Shown: positions 6,521 through 6,854 of the stretch, one piece after another
How the letters are laid out: each line of letters starts with the position of its first letter
Numbering within the stretch: position 1 is the stretch's first letter
Source of the DNA: an uncultured Clostridia bacterium
GTDB lineage: Bacteria; Bacillota; Clostridia; Oscillospirales; Ruminococcaceae
Direction: 5' to 3'
Assembly: GCA_947629275.1 (NCBI GenBank)
Contig: CANRDG010000097.1
Span: forward strand, 1-6,854
DNA length: 6,854 bases
Notes under the pieces: generated by a model
What the model was told of the DNA's origin: nothing
Database searches by the model: none
The model's input: the letters and a program-made list of their open reading frames with translations, nothing else
Program-made: the position numbers and the translations under genes

Positions 6521-6604
6521 CAAGAATTACTTTGCCGACAATGGGTCGGCAATTTTGCTTTCTGAAAGTCTGAAGCCTTTCAGAAAACAAAACCGTAATT
6601 CTTG
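6521..6604. repeat. Nested inverted repeats able to fold as a three-way junction
   Basis: An outer 10-base perfect inverted repeat, CAAGAATTAC (6521-6530) with GTAATTCTTG (6595-6604), encloses two further stems. Hairpin A is TTGCCGAC/GTCGGCAA (6532-6539, 6545-6552). Hairpin B pairs 6553-6568 with 6577-6592, with 15 of 16 positions complementary, including TTTCTGAAAG/CTTTCAGAAA. Almost every base from 6521 to 6604 is thereby paired, with only one unpaired base (6531) and two (6593-6594) at the junction. This could be a structured RNA, a terminator array for the tRNA transcript, or a small dispersed intergenic repeat. I do not recognise a named family. Confidence 0.75.
6532..6556 (+). terminator. 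Possible weak intrinsic terminator for the tRNA transcript
   Basis: An 8-pair GC-containing stem (6532-6539 with 6545-6552, loop AATGG) is followed by TTTT and then GCTTT. The T-run is short and interrupted, and the same bases can pair in the larger structure at 6521-6604, so termination here is only a possibility. No better terminator lies between the tRNA and 6700. Confidence 0.4.
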
Positions 6605-6715
6605 CCGCTTTCCCAACAAGGCGTGGCTTTTGCGTTACCCATACGTTTTTTTCTTGCCACTTGCCTCTTTGTAAAACGCACAAAGAAATGTTTCGCGCTA
6701 AATTTGCAAACCGTT
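6605..6715. other. Non-coding continuation of the structured region
   Basis: No gene is supported here. Two more complementary pairs are visible: AGGC-GTGGC (6619-6627) with GCCAC-TT-GCCT (6656-6666), which has a two-base bulge, and a hairpin CTTTGT/ACAAAG (6667-6672, 6680-6685). A seven-T run (6646-6652) has no strong hairpin in front of it. The remainder to 6715 is AT-rich with no feature I can name. Confidence 0.5.
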
Positions 6716-6757
6716 TCTAACATCTTACCTCTAACATCTAACATCTAACATCTAAAA
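6716..6757. repeat. Heptanucleotide tandem repeat (TCTAACA), six units
   Basis: Six consecutive 7-base units occupy this stretch. Units 1, 3, 4 and 5 are exact TCTAACA; unit 2 (6723-6729) is TCTTACC and unit 6 (6751-6757) is TCTAAAA. The degenerate second and last units suggest an ageing microsatellite-like array. It lies between the structured region after the tRNA and the leader of the next gene. No start or stop organisation suggests it is coding. Confidence 0.9.
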
Positions 6758-6765
6758 GCATATTA

Positions 6766-6809
6766 CCCTGCCTGTCAGCATATTCTTGAATAGAATATGT
6801 CAGGGAGGG
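6766..6809 (+). promoter_or_regulatory. Leader hairpin overlapping the ribosome binding site of the last gene
   Basis: The lower stem pairs CCCTGCCTG (6766-6774) with CAGGGAGGG (6801-6809), with a single G-G mismatch. The upper stem pairs CATATTC (6779-6785) with GAATATG (6793-6799) around a 7-base loop. The 3' arm contains GGGAGGG, the Shine-Dalgarno sequence 7 bases before the ATG at 6817. The hairpin could therefore hide the ribosome binding site and control translation. Such control is inference; the pairing itself is seen directly. No T-run follows, so it is not an intrinsic terminator. Confidence 0.6.
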
Positions 6810-6816
6810 CGTTTCC

Positions 6817-6854
6817 ATGTGTAAACAAAACGAAGAAAACGACATTACTGCGCG
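6817..6854 (+). CDS. Start of an unidentified gene (3' end outside window)
   Basis: An ATG at 6817 follows a strong GGGAGGG ribosome binding site (6803-6809) at 7-base spacing. Twelve complete codons and part of a thirteenth are visible, reading MCKQNEENDITA. This is too little to name a family, and no signal peptide or domain can be judged. The good ribosome binding site, the open frame to the window edge, and the + orientation shared with all neighbours support a real gene. No convincing promoter was found just upstream, so it may depend on one hidden in the repeat region or on read-through from the tRNA promoter. Confidence 0.6.
   Translation, partial: MCKQNEENDITA

Noticed and set aside
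6488..6604. Insertion sequence or MITE boundaries around the palindrome and junction structure
   Set aside because: No matching terminal inverted repeats with flanking target-site duplications could be found, and no transposase is present. A dispersed repeat remains possible only through a genome-wide search.
6156..6683. A 175-codon minus-strand reading frame across the tRNA and the inverted-repeat block
   Set aside because: Its middle (AKGNRTPDLLHAKQPLYQLSY) is the antisense translation of the tRNA-Ala, a well-known spurious protein pattern. The rest runs over inverted repeats and the end of the cyclophilin-like gene.
6716..6757. Tandem repeat as a CRISPR array
   Set aside because: Units are 7 bases with no spacers, and no cas genes are in the window.

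Overview
The window looks like a chromosomal housekeeping segment from a Gram-positive Clostridia-type bacterium, most plausibly an Oscillospirales/Ruminococcus-like gut organism. This is inferred from gene content and order (recA-recX-rimO-pgsA, then a T-box-controlled cysE-cysS), AGGAG-type ribosome binding sites, near-consensus sigma-A promoters and T-box regulation. The species cannot be fixed from the sequence alone. All recognised genes are on the + strand.

Layout. Positions 1-396 hold the 3' end of recA, whose stop overlaps the start of recX (393-1022). A consensus promoter whose -35 box overlaps the recX stop codon drives rimO (1086-2420) and the closely following pgsA (2446-3009). 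Directly after pgsA comes an extended -10 promoter, then a well-formed T-box leader with a TGC (cysteine) specifier, a UGGGACC antiterminator bulge and an overlapping intrinsic terminator (about 3054-3313). This leader controls cysE (3330-3968) and cysS (3989-5416). A membrane-anchored cyclophilin-like protein (5463-6317) follows 46 bases later, probably in the same transcript. A consensus promoter then serves a single tRNA-Ala(CGC) gene (6408-6483).

The stretch 6484-6816 has no convincing gene but is dense in structure. It holds a perfect 28-base palindrome, an inverted-repeat block that could fold as a three-way junction, further hairpins, six copies of a 7-base tandem repeat, and a hairpin that could bury the ribosome binding site of a new gene. 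That gene's first 12 complete codons (from 6817) end the window.

How the genes work together. RecA and RecX form a recombinase and its modulator. RimO modifies ribosomal protein S12, and PgsA makes the phosphatidylglycerol precursor. CysE makes O-acetylserine for cysteine synthesis and CysS charges tRNA-Cys, so the T-box links both to the charging state of tRNA-Cys. No clearly new multi-gene system is visible. The least explained items are the cyclophilin-like protein, which seems to lack the usual catalytic residues, and the repeat-rich region after the tRNA.
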